Shown here piece after piece: positions 11,336 to 24,446 of a stretch of 64,000 nt of DNA. The stretch is from Polytrichum commune (taxonomy: Eukaryota > Streptophyta > Polytrichopsida > Polytrichales > Polytrichaceae): the NCBI GenBank assembly GCA_950295325.1, contig OX485803.1:38641554-38705553 (forward strand), written 5' to 3'. Made by a program: the position numbers and the translations under genes. How positions within the stretch are numbered: the stretch's first letter is position 1; every line of letters begins with the position of its first letter. The notes under the pieces were generated by a model that made no database searches, was not told where the DNA came from, and saw only the letters and a program-made list of their open reading frames with translations.

Positions 11336-14205
11336 TAAACTTGATACACTAGTTGCAAGTGAAGGGTGGGGTAGGTGATGAAAGGTAGGGGGTGTTTTTC
11401 ACTTTTGGGCAACCGGCAAGTGATGGGCCTTGTACCCAACAAATGAAATTCCCAAAATCCATCCTCTCATACTAAAGGCTAGAAGGTACCCTTCAACATA
11501 GAGGTGGGTACCCTCATTTAGGGTATTTCAAATGCCCTCTCAATATCTCAAGAGAAAGAGAGAGATGACACCATCCACTGGGGTTGGCGTGAATAAGGGA
11601 TGCTTTACCTTGTCATAGCCACAAGCTCATATGTGAACCTGAAGTAGGCTGACTAAGTAGGGTAATATCCAAAGGATCGTGATGGTGAAAGATAGTAATG
11701 TTTAGATTTCATATTTATTTAAATGCTCGTGTTAGTTTAAGCCCTAAACACATGAGGGTGTTCAACAAGTTTGAGGGTAGATATAAATAGATAGTTCCTC
11801 TCTATAAGAAAACATAACGTCTTAAGACAAAGTTGTTTGTAAAGTTTCGATTTGAAAATCTATAGAGTTGGCACTTGGGAGGTGTTTTGAGCAATGCTTG
11901 TGACATTTATCCATGCATTTTAAAAAGAGTTTACATTTGAAAACATCTTGTAAACATGAATTGATTTATTATGGATAGATTTCTTTTTCATAATGTCTTT
12001 GTATATATAAGTATGATGTGTTGAAAAAAGTGGCATGGAAAGAGTTATCATATGTGTTAGAGATTAGCATATGTGCCAATATTCCTTGTTAATGGCAACT
12101 CTCACGTTACACTACAAAAAATTGTGATGTCTCTAACTTTGACAAGCCATTACAAGTAACCATTTGATCACATTTGGGTGTGGGATATGCTCAACTACAT
12201 AGAGTGTTGAGCCTTCACCCTACCCCCAACAAAATTTTCAATTGCATCATAAGTACCCTTGAACCGCCAACCAACTTGCCAAGGTGAGGGAGAGACCAAA
12301 AATGCTCCCTTTATTACAAGGTAAGACCCACTTTGATCCTAAGTGGACATTATGTACATTCCGGCAATAACACATATGAAACCCTTATACAATAGTCATT
12401 GAAAACTTTGCTCTTACATACTTAATAACACTTTGTTACACTTTGTTACACTTTGTTACCCTTTGTGTGTGTGTGTGCGCGCAACATTGCACTTGATATA
12501 CTTAGTCACACATCCATATATATATGTCATGGAACCTACCATGTAGCATTTTTATTTCTTAAGATGTTCATTGGTATTGCATGAACAAAATGAAACTATA
12601 TGGTTTGATCATAACCCACTGAAGAAATATTTTGGCAATCAAATGGCTTGACAATTCAATCATGTGAACCGTGAAGGTAAGCCTAAAGATTACACCGACT
12701 GCAAACTTGAGCATCATCGTCCAATTTCTCTATTATCTTTTAACCCTTGACTTCCTAAGATGCCAGTTTCGGCTTATGAATAACTCTTGAAGGCAAGTTC
12801 ATCCAGAAGGAAGGTGCTAGGAAGTTCACAATAGATATTGTTGTGTTCCTCGTGAATTGTTTTTGAAGGCATTTGTAGGCATTCGTAGGCGAGTTTTGAA
12901 GTGAAGTATAAGAATATCTATATGATATTTAATAATTTATAGTGTTTCATGAATATCACCGTTGTGGGCTTTCCCCCAAAAAACTAGGGATACAAAATCC
13001 TCTCTCTTTGTCTAAATTGACTGCCAATCGTTCCTAAATGATTTTGTGCAAGATAATTCAAAGTGGACAATCATCTTTCATTTTTCTTTCCCACACTCAA
13101 GAGGTTGCTTTGCATGCTCTAGAAGTCACCACTTTGCTTTGCAAAAATGTCAACTCTCTGCATATAGAATATTATAAAATGTATTCAAAAGCCAAGCAAA
13201 TATGCTCCATTGCACCAATTTGCTTGGAAGACAAGCCGGCTCCCTATACACATAGAATATAAAGCATCCTCGCCAATGATTTTAAAACATGGCGATCTAT
13301 CTCTAAATTGTGATTTTGAATGATTGTTTTTATGATTTTATTGCCAATTTTTTTAAAGCACATATTTGCATGAAATTGTCAAATTTGAGATGAATATGTA
13401 CAATTTTGGGTGAAATTGCACAAATTTCATTCATATGTGGTTTCGTCACTCCAATGATTATAGCCAATGCTCCTCTATTGAAAATTTGAAAACATAAGCA
13501 AATGATCCTCAAGGTGGGTACGAGCAATAATCGGGGAATAATCGGGGAATAATAATATATTCTCATGTCCAAATGTCACTTTCCAAAAGGAAAACAAGGT
13601 ATAAATATGTTTTTTATAAATGCCACATGTAAAAAGACATGCATGGCTCAAACCCTTTGCACCCCCAAATCCGTTTAAAATATATTTAAAACAAGTTACA
13701 TGCACATAATTGAAGGAAATGCATATTATTCATCAACATTTATCATCATCATGTATCTTACATAATATGAAAACCTAATTTGATCACTCATCTTAGTTGG
13801 ACTCCTATATTTGAGTGGTGTATGGTTAGTTGTGGATTTGAAAGCAATGACCTAAAAGACACATATTTAAAAAGAGATTGGACTACATAATCAAATTTTG
13901 TTAGTAATACTAGTCTTGGTATATGTATGAAATGGGTATTTTTTTTAATCCGCCATGTGGAAACCTAAAGGTTCAACAAGCTTGTCCATACATGGATATT
14001 GTCAAGGTCTTTTTTGAATCGACGTGATGCCCATTTCCAAATTACATGTAAAATTAGACCATAATTCACGTAGGTGGCAACATTGGAGTCGTCTCCTTCT
14101 CTTTGATTTATAATAAACGCCACACACAACATTTTGCTCGAGTTTAAAACATGTGAATGAACCTTACATTGATGGGGCATTGATGAAATACAAAGAGATG
14201 ACGCC
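11336..14205. other. Intergenic, A/T-rich
   Basis: No gene found. Small features are an 11-bp unit (ACACTTTGTTA) repeated about three times at 12430-12460 followed by a (GT)n run, and short A/T-rich stretches. Open frames at 13330-13705 and 13965-14207 lack family resemblance. Confidence 0.45.
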
Positions 14206-14413
14206 AACTACACTAAATATGATATTTAGTGTGACTTATTGTTTGGAGTTACATGTTCATGTATTTTTTTACCAAGTAAAGATGTTAATGTTCTATAGTG
14301 TCCAAACAACCAATTCGACCATAGTTGGTAGAAAATTGAGATGCACAATAGACAACTAAACATTGCGTAATTCCAAATAGTAAGTCACACTAAATGTCAT
14401 ATTTAGTGTAGTT
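14206..14413. mobile_element. Short MITE with palindromic terminal repeats
   Basis: Ends are AACTACACTAAATATGATAT (left) and its near-exact inverse (right). The inverted match extends over about 45 bp. Each end is also a palindrome in itself (ACTAAATATGATATTTAGT). It belongs to the same terminal-sequence family as 31-424 and 52072-52432 but has a different interior. No coding. Confidence 0.6.
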
Positions 14414-14854
14414 GTGTTGGGTTATGAAAGATGATTCGCCTTGGTCACAACCTCAATCAAGCTCATATGTGAACATAGGACGAGTTTACGAAGGAAAGCT
14501 ACATGGCAAGTGCTACTACATCATGTTGAAGGTGATCCTTTGTTAACGAAATAAATAATATATGCAATTGTATTAAAACAACCAAACCTCGATCAAACAA
14601 CTTCAAGTGCGATAGCTTTTGCAACATACCTCAACTTTTGAAATATGTAATGTGGGATTCTTGTATTCATGTGTTTCTCCCTAGCACAAGAATTCATCTA
14701 AGCGATTGTGTCCAATTTTAAGGTGCATAAATTCACATCCCAAAATCCCCTAGCATAGGACTAGAAGACTATCTTACCTACTCACTTTCGGTTCACATAG
14801 TTTCTAACACATTTAAATATTCTACATGCATCGGTGATAGATTGGGCATTTTGA

Positions 14855-15356
14855 GGGCCACTTCACACACACATGAGACTGAGAGCCCGTGTCCATTACA
14901 CTTAAGTACTCTCATTGGTGGAAAAGGCGGAGCCGGTCCACGTTCGCTTCACACTACGCTTGAGGGACCAACGGAGTATGTGAATGCAAGATGGATGTAA
15001 AGTCCACATGGATTCCTACATGGCATTGAATGGATCATGTTTCATGGTCATTTGGATTGTTTTCAAAAACCACCTCTTATAGATAGGCCTAACACAAAAC
15101 CGGGAGACCAAGGCACTCCAAATGGTCACAACTGTTGGTTTATTCTATTTTATCATGTGTGAGGACCCGCATGCATAGAAATTTATTGAAATAACATTTG
15201 GTCGAGGGCCCGGTCACATGTGACTTCACACTACACTTGAGGATCCATGACCACACTGCATGATTTTGGAGGTCCCTTGGGACGACCTTTAAACAATTTC
15301 TTTTGGGCTCTCACAATTTCATGGTCACGGCTCTTAGCTCGTGTGTGAAGTGGCCC
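14855..15356. mobile_element. MITE with GGGCC ends (intact reference copy)
   Basis: 502 bp. Left end GGGCCACTTCACACACACAT, right end CTCGTGTGTGAAGTGGCCC. Flanks are TGA and TAA, so the 3-bp target duplication is degraded or uncertain. The interior is homologous to the split copy at 9400-11335 and partly to 47486-47960. No open frame of note. Confidence 0.65.
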
Positions 15357-16488
15357 TAAAGCCCTTGAACCCCTAAAGGTTGAACGACATATATTTTTGT
15401 GCAGGCAATCACCATTGCTTGATCATACTAACGCCCACGTTTATGGCCGGAATCATTTGTGAATGATCTTGAATATACAAAGATGCCAGAAGAAGAACTC
15501 CGGTCTCAAAATGAGGCCGAAATGAATAGAATGTTTGTTCGTAAAACATCCTTGGCCACACCCTAACAAAGATGCCATCTGTATATTTTGCTTTGCCACA
15601 AGAAGTGTCATCGACTTTCTTTCATATGATGTTGAATTGGACTTAACCTTTTTTGACGGTTTTGGAAAGCTTCCGCCCTTCAGCCTTAAGGGGCTAATTT
15701 GATACTTTGATTGCGAATCGAATGAGTAGTGATCATAGTCTTTTGACAATAAAACCCCAAATAAGTCAAACTATACAAAAGCTCAATGAAAAGATGCACA
15801 AAAAACGAGTCTTCAACTAAAGAATATTTGTATTGTGCCATGTAGGTGAGTTCGACTCTAATTGTAATATTTTCTAGAATTCCCAAATCGGAAGGTTTAA
15901 GTGTTGGAAAACAATGATGAACTTCAAAGTTATGGAAAAATAACGGTATTGTCCATGTTGGATATTATAATCGATGTATATATTTGGTGCATTTTTGTCG
16001 AATTGGCTTATGTTGTATGACATTTGTTTTTCTCCATTGGCCATGTGCAACCGAGGGACGTGATTTTAGAACACACTTCCCATTTGACACGGGTGGTCAT
16101 TTGAACATGACCTCAAGTACAAGTGGTGAGGTTGATTTGCCACTTGTCATGGTTTGCATTTGAATATTGTCAGTGGGGTCAAGTGCAAATGACAACACGT
16201 GTTAAATGAAAAGTGTGTTCTAGGACCATGTTTCCTAGTACTATCCCACTAGATTTCGTGTTGCTCATTGCTACCAAAATCATTGAAAGTGCAATCCAAC
16301 ATAAGATACATTTCTTATTCGAGTATATAGCGTAGATTACCATTTGGAGTAACATGTTTTTACAAGTTTAGAGTTGTGTTCCAAGGTTACATGTTGGTTG
16401 GAGTTAACCATATTTAAATTATGAAGACATGGATGACCTAGACACTCCATTTGCAAATTCAAAAACTTTAGGAACGTGAACCTAGAAG
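15357..16488. other. Intergenic 5' of the retrotransposon
   Basis: No supported gene. Overlapping minus-strand frames at 15453-15886 show no recognised domain. It ends at the retrotransposon's target site. Confidence 0.4.
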
Positions 16489-16500
16489 TTGTTTTGCACC
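16489..16500. repeat. Left target-site duplication of the retrotransposon
   Basis: TTGTTTTGCACC is repeated exactly at 24585-24596, directly after the element's 3' tail. A perfect 12-bp duplication is typical of target-primed reverse transcription and fixes both ends of the 16501-24584 element. Confidence 0.8.
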
Positions 16501-16578
16501 AAAAGCAATAACAAAACAATAAAAACTCCCTTGAATAAACATACCAAATACCCTATCAAGCACAACAAAGAACACCAT

Positions 16579-16890
16579 ATGGCCTCGGCCTACCGGTCTC
16601 GCCATAAAATAGAACTAACAAGATATATACACTACCACTCCTTCAACCCCATCATCTACCCAATTACAAAACCTATACACCAACATACCAAACCCATACA
16701 CTACCTCTCCAAATACGCACAAAAAACAATACTTGCCCTACCCAATCTATTCACCACAAGTAAATATACCTTAATAAAGTATTATAAAATGATAAAGAGA
16801 AAACCAAAAGTAAAAAAATACCTATGATATCACTTCATCAATAAATTAACTCTATTACAATGTGGAGATATTGAATTTAATCCGGGACCG
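16579..16890 (+). pseudogene. Retrotransposon leader peptide with a 2A-like motif
   Basis: The frame from the ATG at 16579 (MASAYRSRHKIELTRY...) runs ~82 codons rich in K, H and Y, hits one TGA at 16825-16827 and continues in the same frame to LTLLQCGDIEFNPGP. The stop may be a mutated TGG. Residues D-I-E-F-N-P-G-P at 16867-16890 fit the 2A consensus DxExNPGP exactly, with the usual leucine-rich lead-in and a G before the D. 2A sequences cause the ribosome to skip the final G-P bond, so the leader would be released from the downstream polyprotein. Function of the leader is unknown. Confidence 0.7.
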
Positions 16891-17131
16891 ATGCCAAATA
16901 TACTACACACACACCCAACATACATACAAACGCATAACCACCCACCCCCACCCCATATGATATATGCCATCATTGTAACCATAAATCCCTCAATAAACAT
17001 ATGCAACAATATATTGGCTCAACCTAACGCCTATCACTTTAACATAGAAAGGACTAACACACTAATTAACAAGTTGGCTCACCTCACCAACCCTCCCGAA
17101 AAGGCATATCCTAACGCAACATCCATACACT

Positions 17132-18825
17132 AGAGTTATTGAAACCTACCAAGACATAATAGAACCTCCGAATTCAATACATAAAGAATTATACACTTTC
17201 ATATATAGTTTCGAAACACTCCCAACTCCAACTGTAATCCAAAGAAAATTTCCATTTTTACCAAATAAATTAATACACGAATCCCTCAGATGTTTTGAAA
17301 CACTAAATGGATATGCCCATCCACCCCCACTCCTAAATATACCCACCCAAACAACTCGAATAAATAACAACACCAATCAGGAAACAAACACAATAACCTG
17401 GAATGCTTCATCACTTAATACAACCTTACCTAACTTACAAAGCCTCATTACCTACACTCAAATAAATACAACAATCATCACCATCCAAGAAACCAAGCTC
17501 ACAGCAACAAAATTCACGAAATATATCCAAAACTTATTTCTACAATACAAACTCATATTTAACAACACACACGCACTCACAAAATGTATCCATCAACAAA
17601 TGCCCTATACATCTGGAAGGGGCGGGTTGCTCACACTTATACACAACAAATATGCATTCCCCGGTAATATCACCAAAATCCCCACACCAGTAAACATTTC
17701 ACCGTACCTCCAAATAATACAAATAAACAACCAACCATTATAATCATGGCTAATCATCCACATGTACATGCCCACACACTTAGGGCCGCTTTACACCTAG
17801 AGGCCGGGCCAATTTCCCTTGAGGCCGATTGCACAAAATTTCAGCCTTTTTTGGGTTGGAGGCCGGCCTCTACTACACATTATAATAAGATTATACCGGG
17901 GGCCAATTTTCCCATATGTAAAGGCCCTCGGGCCAAGAAGCCAAGCTGATTCAAAAAAATTAGCCTAATCCAACGGATGTAGCATAATCTAAGATAGAGC
18001 CTTTAGATTCCACATAATCCAATGGATCTAGTTCACTTTAAAAAATTATACTTTATTTAAGAATATTTTTTTAGTGGAATATGACATTGGCCTCTAGGCC
18101 AAGAATTGGCCTTCCATTTTGGGTGCACCCAATTCAACGAGCTCGGGCCGTGTCATAACATACATTTTTTAATTTAAAAAATCATACCACCAAATCGGCC
18201 CGGCCTCTAGATGTAAAGGGGTTGGGGCCGATTTGAGCCTTTTGACCAATCACAAATGAGGATTTCAAGCCTCTTACACAACGAATTGGCCCGGCCTCTA
18301 AGTGTAAAGCGGCCCTTAGAAGATATTTGATTCATCCTTAACATAAAAACGACAATGACCAGTTAAATCAATGTACACCCATAACACATATACATCATGT
18401 GCAAAGACTTTAACCGAGACATTGCACTTATTGGTAGACAAAACGATAACCTCCACACACCACCACAAGAAGAAGATATACAATGGAGGACCTTTACTAC
18501 ATTCATGAATTTAGAATATATCCCAACAAACACCACATTCTCAAAACAAGGTGGTAATAACTATACTTCCACCAGCTTGATTGATGGTTTTTACATCAAC
18601 TCGCCATATAACAATAAATATTCTTCTACAACGAACACCCATATAGACCTAAATTCAGACCACTATCCAATTACCCTACATATACCATACAACACATTAC
18701 TAACAAGACTCATACTTCCCAACAACATTACACAAACTAGGATCCTAAACCCAATACCACCTGAAAACCTCGAACAATTTAATATTAATTTTTCTGAAAA
18801 AACTCCATACAAATCAACGATTTAA
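17132..18825 (+). pseudogene. APE-type endonuclease domain of the retrotransposon (interrupted)
   Basis: Motifs of the exonuclease-endonuclease-phosphatase fold appear in order. TWNASSL is at about 17396-17416, and IQETKL, with the catalytic glutamate, at about 17483-17500. SGRGGLL is near 17615 and HMYMP near 17760. DFNRDIALIG follows the MITE at about 18406-18435, then LIDGFYI near 18580 and NSDHYPI, with the catalytic D-H pair, near 18655. The usual GDFN motif reads KDFN here. The domain is broken by a frameshift near 17131, a stop near 17743 and the 533-bp MITE at 17783-18315. In an active element it would nick the target DNA. Confidence 0.7.
17783..18315. mobile_element. MITE inserted in the retrotransposon's endonuclease domain
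   Basis: 533 bp with ends GGGCCGCTTTACACCTAGAG and its inverse (CTCTAAGTGTAAAGCGGCCC), flanked on both sides by TTA (17780-17782 and 18316-18318). The 3-bp TTA duplication and G/C-rich terminus fit PIF/Harbinger MITEs. The APE reading resumes after it, so it inserted after the retrotransposon. The interior differs from the GGGCC-ended copies at 14855 and 47486, though terminal bases are shared. Confidence 0.75.
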
Positions 18826-21145
18826 TCACTCTTTTTGAAAACTACGATCATCTTATAAATAACCAATGGCAAAATGCATGCGACTCACTTGACATCATAA
18901 TAAGAAAAAATTCACAAAACATAGAAGAAACATGTAGTGCAGCTCCAACACCACAACTTACAAACCATACGGCCCAACAAGGCAGCTTCTTACCACGTAA
19001 ACTAGCTAAACCATGGAAAAAACACCTAGCCACGTATCACCAAATTACGAAAACTATATATATTACCAAAAACGACCCGAACTGGCTTACACATCCAATA
19101 CTAAATGAAATATATAACCACCAACATGTACAAATTCCAACCCACCCACAACAAACACCTTACTAAACGAATGGATAAACGAAATAACAGCCATTGCAAA
19201 AATAGCCAAAAAACAAACATGAGCCATTATTACAAAATACACTAAAGAATGCATACTAAAAGCAATATCAAAATATAAACAACTCTATGAGAAAAGTCCT
19301 AAGAAAGTAAACATGAAAGTCTTCAGAAACTCTGAAACTTCATCCCTAGATTCTATCATTGATAGATAAAATAATATCTTAACTAATTCCGAAGACATCG
19401 CAAAAGAAATACACATACAACAATCCATTAATAACCATCCCACAGTTCTTACATGTGAACATCAAACAACACACCCACAACATTGTACGTGTAATGTACG
19501 ACAATACTCATGGTACGACCTCGATGGCTTCACCATAGACCGGCGTGGAGAACCTCAAATTCCATTATATACATACTTCAATCCGGAAACATATGACTTA
19601 TGTCTAAAAAACCTAGGTAATAACAAAGCCCCTGGCCTAGACAGAATTCCCAATTCAATCCTAAAAAACATGCAACTACGTTTTTACAAACTATTGTTTT
19701 TATTCTTCAAACATCGCTATAAACAAAAATAAATTCCTACATCATAGAAAATGAGCCTCACAGTTTTACTTTCTAAGAAATGTAATCCATCACAACTTAC
19801 GAACCACAAACCTATTGCTCTAGCCAATATCATATATAAACTTTACACAAATACTTTGACATCCATCCTCTCGGCCTATAGAGAAACACACCAAATATTA
19901 CACAATAGCCAAGAATGATTCAGAGCAAAAAGATGAACATTCAGACAACTCCAAATACTTATTGCTGCATTGGAAGATGCAAGATTCACATACTATGATA
20001 TATACATTCTATACATAGACTTCAAAAATGCATTTGGCTCTATTGACCACACTAGACTCCTAGTCATATAGAAGGATCTTGGATACCCAAACGATGTCAT
20101 AAACCTAATTGGTAACATATACTCACAATTCACTATCACATTCATTGGATAACACTTTGGTAAAATACAACTCATTCCCATTCAAAGATGAACAATACAA
20201 GGAGACACCCTAAGCCCATACATATTCATCATATTCTTAGAATCCTTCATTAGGTGGTTACAACAAGGAAATAACGGATACACATTTGGAACATCCAAAG
20301 TACAAATCTCCTCAGCAGCATATGCTGACAACTTAGCAGCAATTGCCAACATATTAAAATCACTACAAGTACAAATCAACAAACTTGACAAATTTTGTGA
20401 ATGGGGTGACATGGATCTTGGAATTCCCAAATGCGTAGTCACTGGATGCCCGAACAAATCCAAAGTGAACCCCCTAGCATTCAAAACTCTAATTCAAGCT
20501 ACAAAAATAAACTACATGAACGAACATATACTAGTCTTGAGTCAAAACGAACCATACACATACCTGGGTATAAACCTCGCCCCCTCACTAAAATGGAAAA
20601 CACAAATACACACCACCACCACCAAAGTCATAAAACAATGCAAGGACCTTGTAGCTTGTCCAGCTCCTATGAAACAAAAAATTAATATGGCAGACACAGT
20701 TATACGTGCTGGAATCGCATACATCTTCTACGTTGTACCGTACTCCCTACCTGCCATAAAAAACCTTGACGAAAAGATTATAGCCCTCCACAAAACAATA
20801 TGTGGGCTACCAAAATGCACGTCAAACATAGCCACGCAACTCCATCATGACTTATTTGGAATAGAAGTTTTTTCACTAAAAAATGCCTACTTACGATGTA
20901 TAGGCGAACAACTACAACATGCCCTTAATGACACATGTAGACTTGGGAAAATCTACAACGGACTACTACAATTTATACTAGCAACATTTGGTGGCGCCCA
21001 AGAAATACCTCGTATCAAATATCACCATTGTGTCCGATCACCTATAACTAGAGCACTATTTCTACTTAAAAAAGAAGCCGGAGTTCACCTAAAAAGTATA
21101 ATGGACAACTTCATATTTAACACCTCCCCCTTTGAGAACGTCTGA
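18826..21145 (+). pseudogene. Reverse transcriptase domain of the retrotransposon
   Basis: Conserved RT blocks can be read. NHKPIALANIIYKLYT lies at about 19801-19850, FKNAFGSIDH (motif A) at about 20020-20050, IQGDTLSPYIF (motif B) near 20196-20228, and AYADNLA (motif C) at 20318-20338. The catalytic YADD box is YADN (second D AAC, one G-to-A step from GAC). Several stops fall where W or G would be expected, for example TAG in the block before the first motif. An open frame of 244 codons (20411-21145) covers the thumb and following region. It would copy the element RNA by target-primed synthesis; this copy cannot. Confidence 0.75.
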
Positions 21146-21163
21146 ATGAAATAAGCGCAAAAC

Positions 21164-22603
21164 ATGCATGGCCTAAATCGTAAAACTTCGCTTAAATTAC
21201 TACAAAAGCTACTATTGCACAATATAACTGAACTAAGGCAAATCACTCTACCCAATGGCCTTAATATGATGTGCCCAAATGATTTTAAAAACTATCATTC
21301 CAACCCTACCAAACTAATCAAAAGCGCACTAAACATTGCTCAACAACTATTATATCACCCCTCTTCCCCCCGGCAATGTCAACAACTATGCATGCACCAT
21401 CACTCCCAAAAAATCCTAAAAGACAACTACATCATAATAAACCACAACATTCTGCCCAGACAACCCGATCCTCCAATTCACCCCCCAAACCCACCTCACC
21501 CACACCACCCACCCCCACCAAGAGAAGTTCCTAAAGACCCTAGACAATTCCCTATCCACACAATCATTGACCATAAAAAACGACAATACACTACCTCCAA
21601 TGGAATAACGAAAAACGACACATCATATCTATGCCAATGGATAATAAGAAATAATAACACCTATAACAAATGGCGAACCCAAAGAGACTTATTCCCTTGG
21701 TACGACGCTAACACTTGTGCACATAATACCGGACTACTAACTCAATACTATACCAAAAGACAACACAAACACTTCTCGAACTTAATAAACGCACACTTTA
21801 CCACATAACAACAATGAGATACAAGATATGTTACCCCTGCAACAAGTATCCCATTGGCACATATTTCTATCGATGAATGTAACCCCGAAAGTTATATAGA
21901 AACCACCACCAATACTATCCAAACACACTTTGATATTGCCCACATATATGAAGACAATGGATGGCACCTCACCACCATCCCTAAAACTATACTACATTGG
22001 CTATGGAAACAATACCAACTCGCAAAAAACACCCCACACGGACTAGAACCACCTACACAATCATTTGAAACTGAAATGGTATGGTTATACCAAAGATACA
22101 AATACCGTATTCCTAAAAATGACCCCCTAAAACTAGCCCAATATACAATACCAACTCCAATATTAAACTTTCTCACTACATCATTCAACATCAGCCATTC
22201 ATATTTTTCATCCCCAATCACATGCCCTACACAACTCAATCAATTTTACTCTCCATTCTCACGAGATAAAATATTTGAATCCTTAGGGAAAGCCTTTGAC
22301 CATAAATGGAAAGGAATAGGCTATGCCCACCCCAATAATGCAACAGACCTACAAGAGGCTATACATTGGGCTCATCTTGCTGCCAAAAACGACTCAAGTA
22401 CCATCGCAATACTCATTTCACTTGATACAAATTGGTACCAAAACTTCAACCCACACTCCAGCCCATTCCCATACACACGTATTATCGCCCACTTTGTTGT
22501 AGATACTATCACATATGAAGAACCTACTATACCACTAGAACTTAACATGCCCATGAAAGAACTCTCTACGCTACAAATACTTTGCATACACCACCAAAAA
22601 TAA
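21164..22603 (+). pseudogene. Linker region between RT and RNase H
   Basis: Two long open frames (21164-21808 and 21854-22603) of A/C-rich, P/H/T/N-rich protein continue the retrotransposon reading after the RT. No domain is recognised. Low complexity is clear around residues rich in P and H near 21470-21520. In related elements this stretch is poorly conserved. It is unlikely to be a separate gene because it lies inside the element and shares its composition. Confidence 0.5.
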
Positions 22604-22799
22604 CTACATAGGAACCTATGAACATCTAAATCAACTCGCCCATATTATAAATAATCTCTCAATACCACAACTATATACACAAATTGCCACACATATCCCC
22701 CCCCCAACACACATGTCAATCCCAGCAAAAAGTGGTCCAAACTAACTTATCCCAATATCCCCACACTCAATGAAACACCTATGCCCCAACTACCGGCCT

Positions 22800-23290
22800 A
22801 CCAAACTAAGTTACCATTAAAATTTTATCCACAATTCAATTATTACACTGATGGTTCATTTTAAAAACCTAAACTAATCTCCCCGGGAGTGTGGAGAAAA
22901 GAAACAGTAGGATATGGCATTTATAGCCCTAAAGGGCTTAGCATAGCCAAAAGACTACATGACTACCAGAATATCCTACGGGCAAAAATGATGGCCATCC
23001 ATAAAACACTATGAATTATCAATACCCTATATCCAAATGAACATGCATACATATTCACCGATAGCCTAAATGTACTATATCTACTAAACACACAAATTAA
23101 ACATCCCATACTACACAATAGTCACCCCGACCAAATCACACTTGCCTCCATGGTACAATTGCTCCAAAACCATTCCCAACCAACCACATTATACAAAGTT
23201 AAAGCACATGTTAACATAGACGGCAACGAACAAGCAAATAAATTAGCAAAAGAAGGACTGGACCTTACCCATAGAAGTGCCATACACATA
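22800..23290 (+). pseudogene. RNase H domain of the retrotransposon
   Basis: YYTDGSF (22841-22861), GYGIYSP, a RAKMMAI segment near 22981, IFTDSLNVLYLL near 23050 and KVKAHVNIDGNEQANKLAKEG near 23196-23260 are the ordered RNase H motifs. Two active-site positions appear lost: E reads K in the AKMMAI segment, and the final acidic residue reads N in QANKLA. Both fit single G-to-A changes. A TAA directly follows DGSF. The domain would degrade the RNA strand of the RNA-DNA hybrid. Confidence 0.7.
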
Positions 23291-23334
23291 TAGTAACACG
23301 CCCATGCCACACCTTACTACTACCAAAAAGACAA

Positions 23335-24346
23335 ATGGCCTCCATGATAGACACGCCAGACAAAGGCCCCGTTAGATTTCTAGAAAAACAAATCAAAAAA
23401 TGTGACATAATAAACAACTTAGAAACTATGGCCATACAAACCCCCAATATTTGTAAATGGACAAGCAATGAAGACATTGACAAAGAACTTTCCAATGAAT
23501 TTTGGAATAACCCTACTATTACGGACAAGCAAAATTCATGCCTTATCAAATTTCGCACTAGAACCTATATGGGCCAAGCCAGAAAACAAACTTTCTTTGG
23601 TAGACAAAGATTCCCTATCATCACATGTCCTATTTGTAATTCATACGAACCTGATACATGGCTACATGTACTACTCACATGTAGGCAACAACATATACAC
23701 TCACTACACGTTAAAAGACATAACAAAGAAGTATGGGAAATCAGAAAATTACTAATTTCTTCCGAAAAATCTCGATGCTACACTCTTATGAACGTTGGTA
23801 CCTTTAATGACAACCCCCAAAAAAACACCGTCCCTAACTGGCTATTACCCTGCACATGTAGAATCCAAAGATGCCACTGTAACTCTCGATTTAGACCCGA
23901 CATCCTTTGCATTAAAAGGGTTACCATATCAAAATGAACCCCCCGCAAACATAGACCAAACACTTACCATACAATTCATTGAATTCACATATTGTAATGA
24001 TAGATTCTCACTAGAAACACTAGAAACTGAAGCCAACAAATACAAACCACTGATAGAAAACATTGTTGCTTTAGGCTGGAAAATTGATATGCTCATTGTT
24101 ATTATAGCAAGCGCCAGAGCCGCAACACACATTCCATCAATGAAACTACTTGAAGACAAATTTAAACTACCTATGTCATCCATCCGAAATACATTCAAAA
24201 ACATCAATACCATTGCCATACAATACGCCATGTCCATCCTCCTCCACAAAAGAAAACTAGAAAACCACCAACCTCTACCTCAAATACAAGACCCCCTAGT
24301 CGTACCAAAGTTATATTTGAAAATCATCATCTCCACACAACACTGA
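23335..24346 (+). pseudogene. Zinc finger and restriction-like endonuclease of the retrotransposon
   Basis: The first frame (to 23937) has CPICNSYEPDTWLHVLLTC (C-x2-C ... H-x4-C), a typical finger of RLE-bearing elements. It also has CHCNSRFRPDILCIK with the R-P-D motif at 23893-23901. A one-base shift in the A run at about 23913-23917 moves the reading to the second frame (to 24346). That frame continues with IEFTYCNDRF (from 23978) and a following NKYKPLIENIVALGW block. PD followed by an acidic residue and a K/KY block is the RLE active-site pattern. The basis is motif reading only; a structure or profile search would settle it. Confidence 0.65.
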
Positions 24347-24446
24347 TGTCTCAACTTCGCACAAAACAAACCTACACCGATTAACCCTTATATATATATA
24401 TGTATATATATGTACTCTATTCTTGTTACTGGTTACTTGTGACTAT

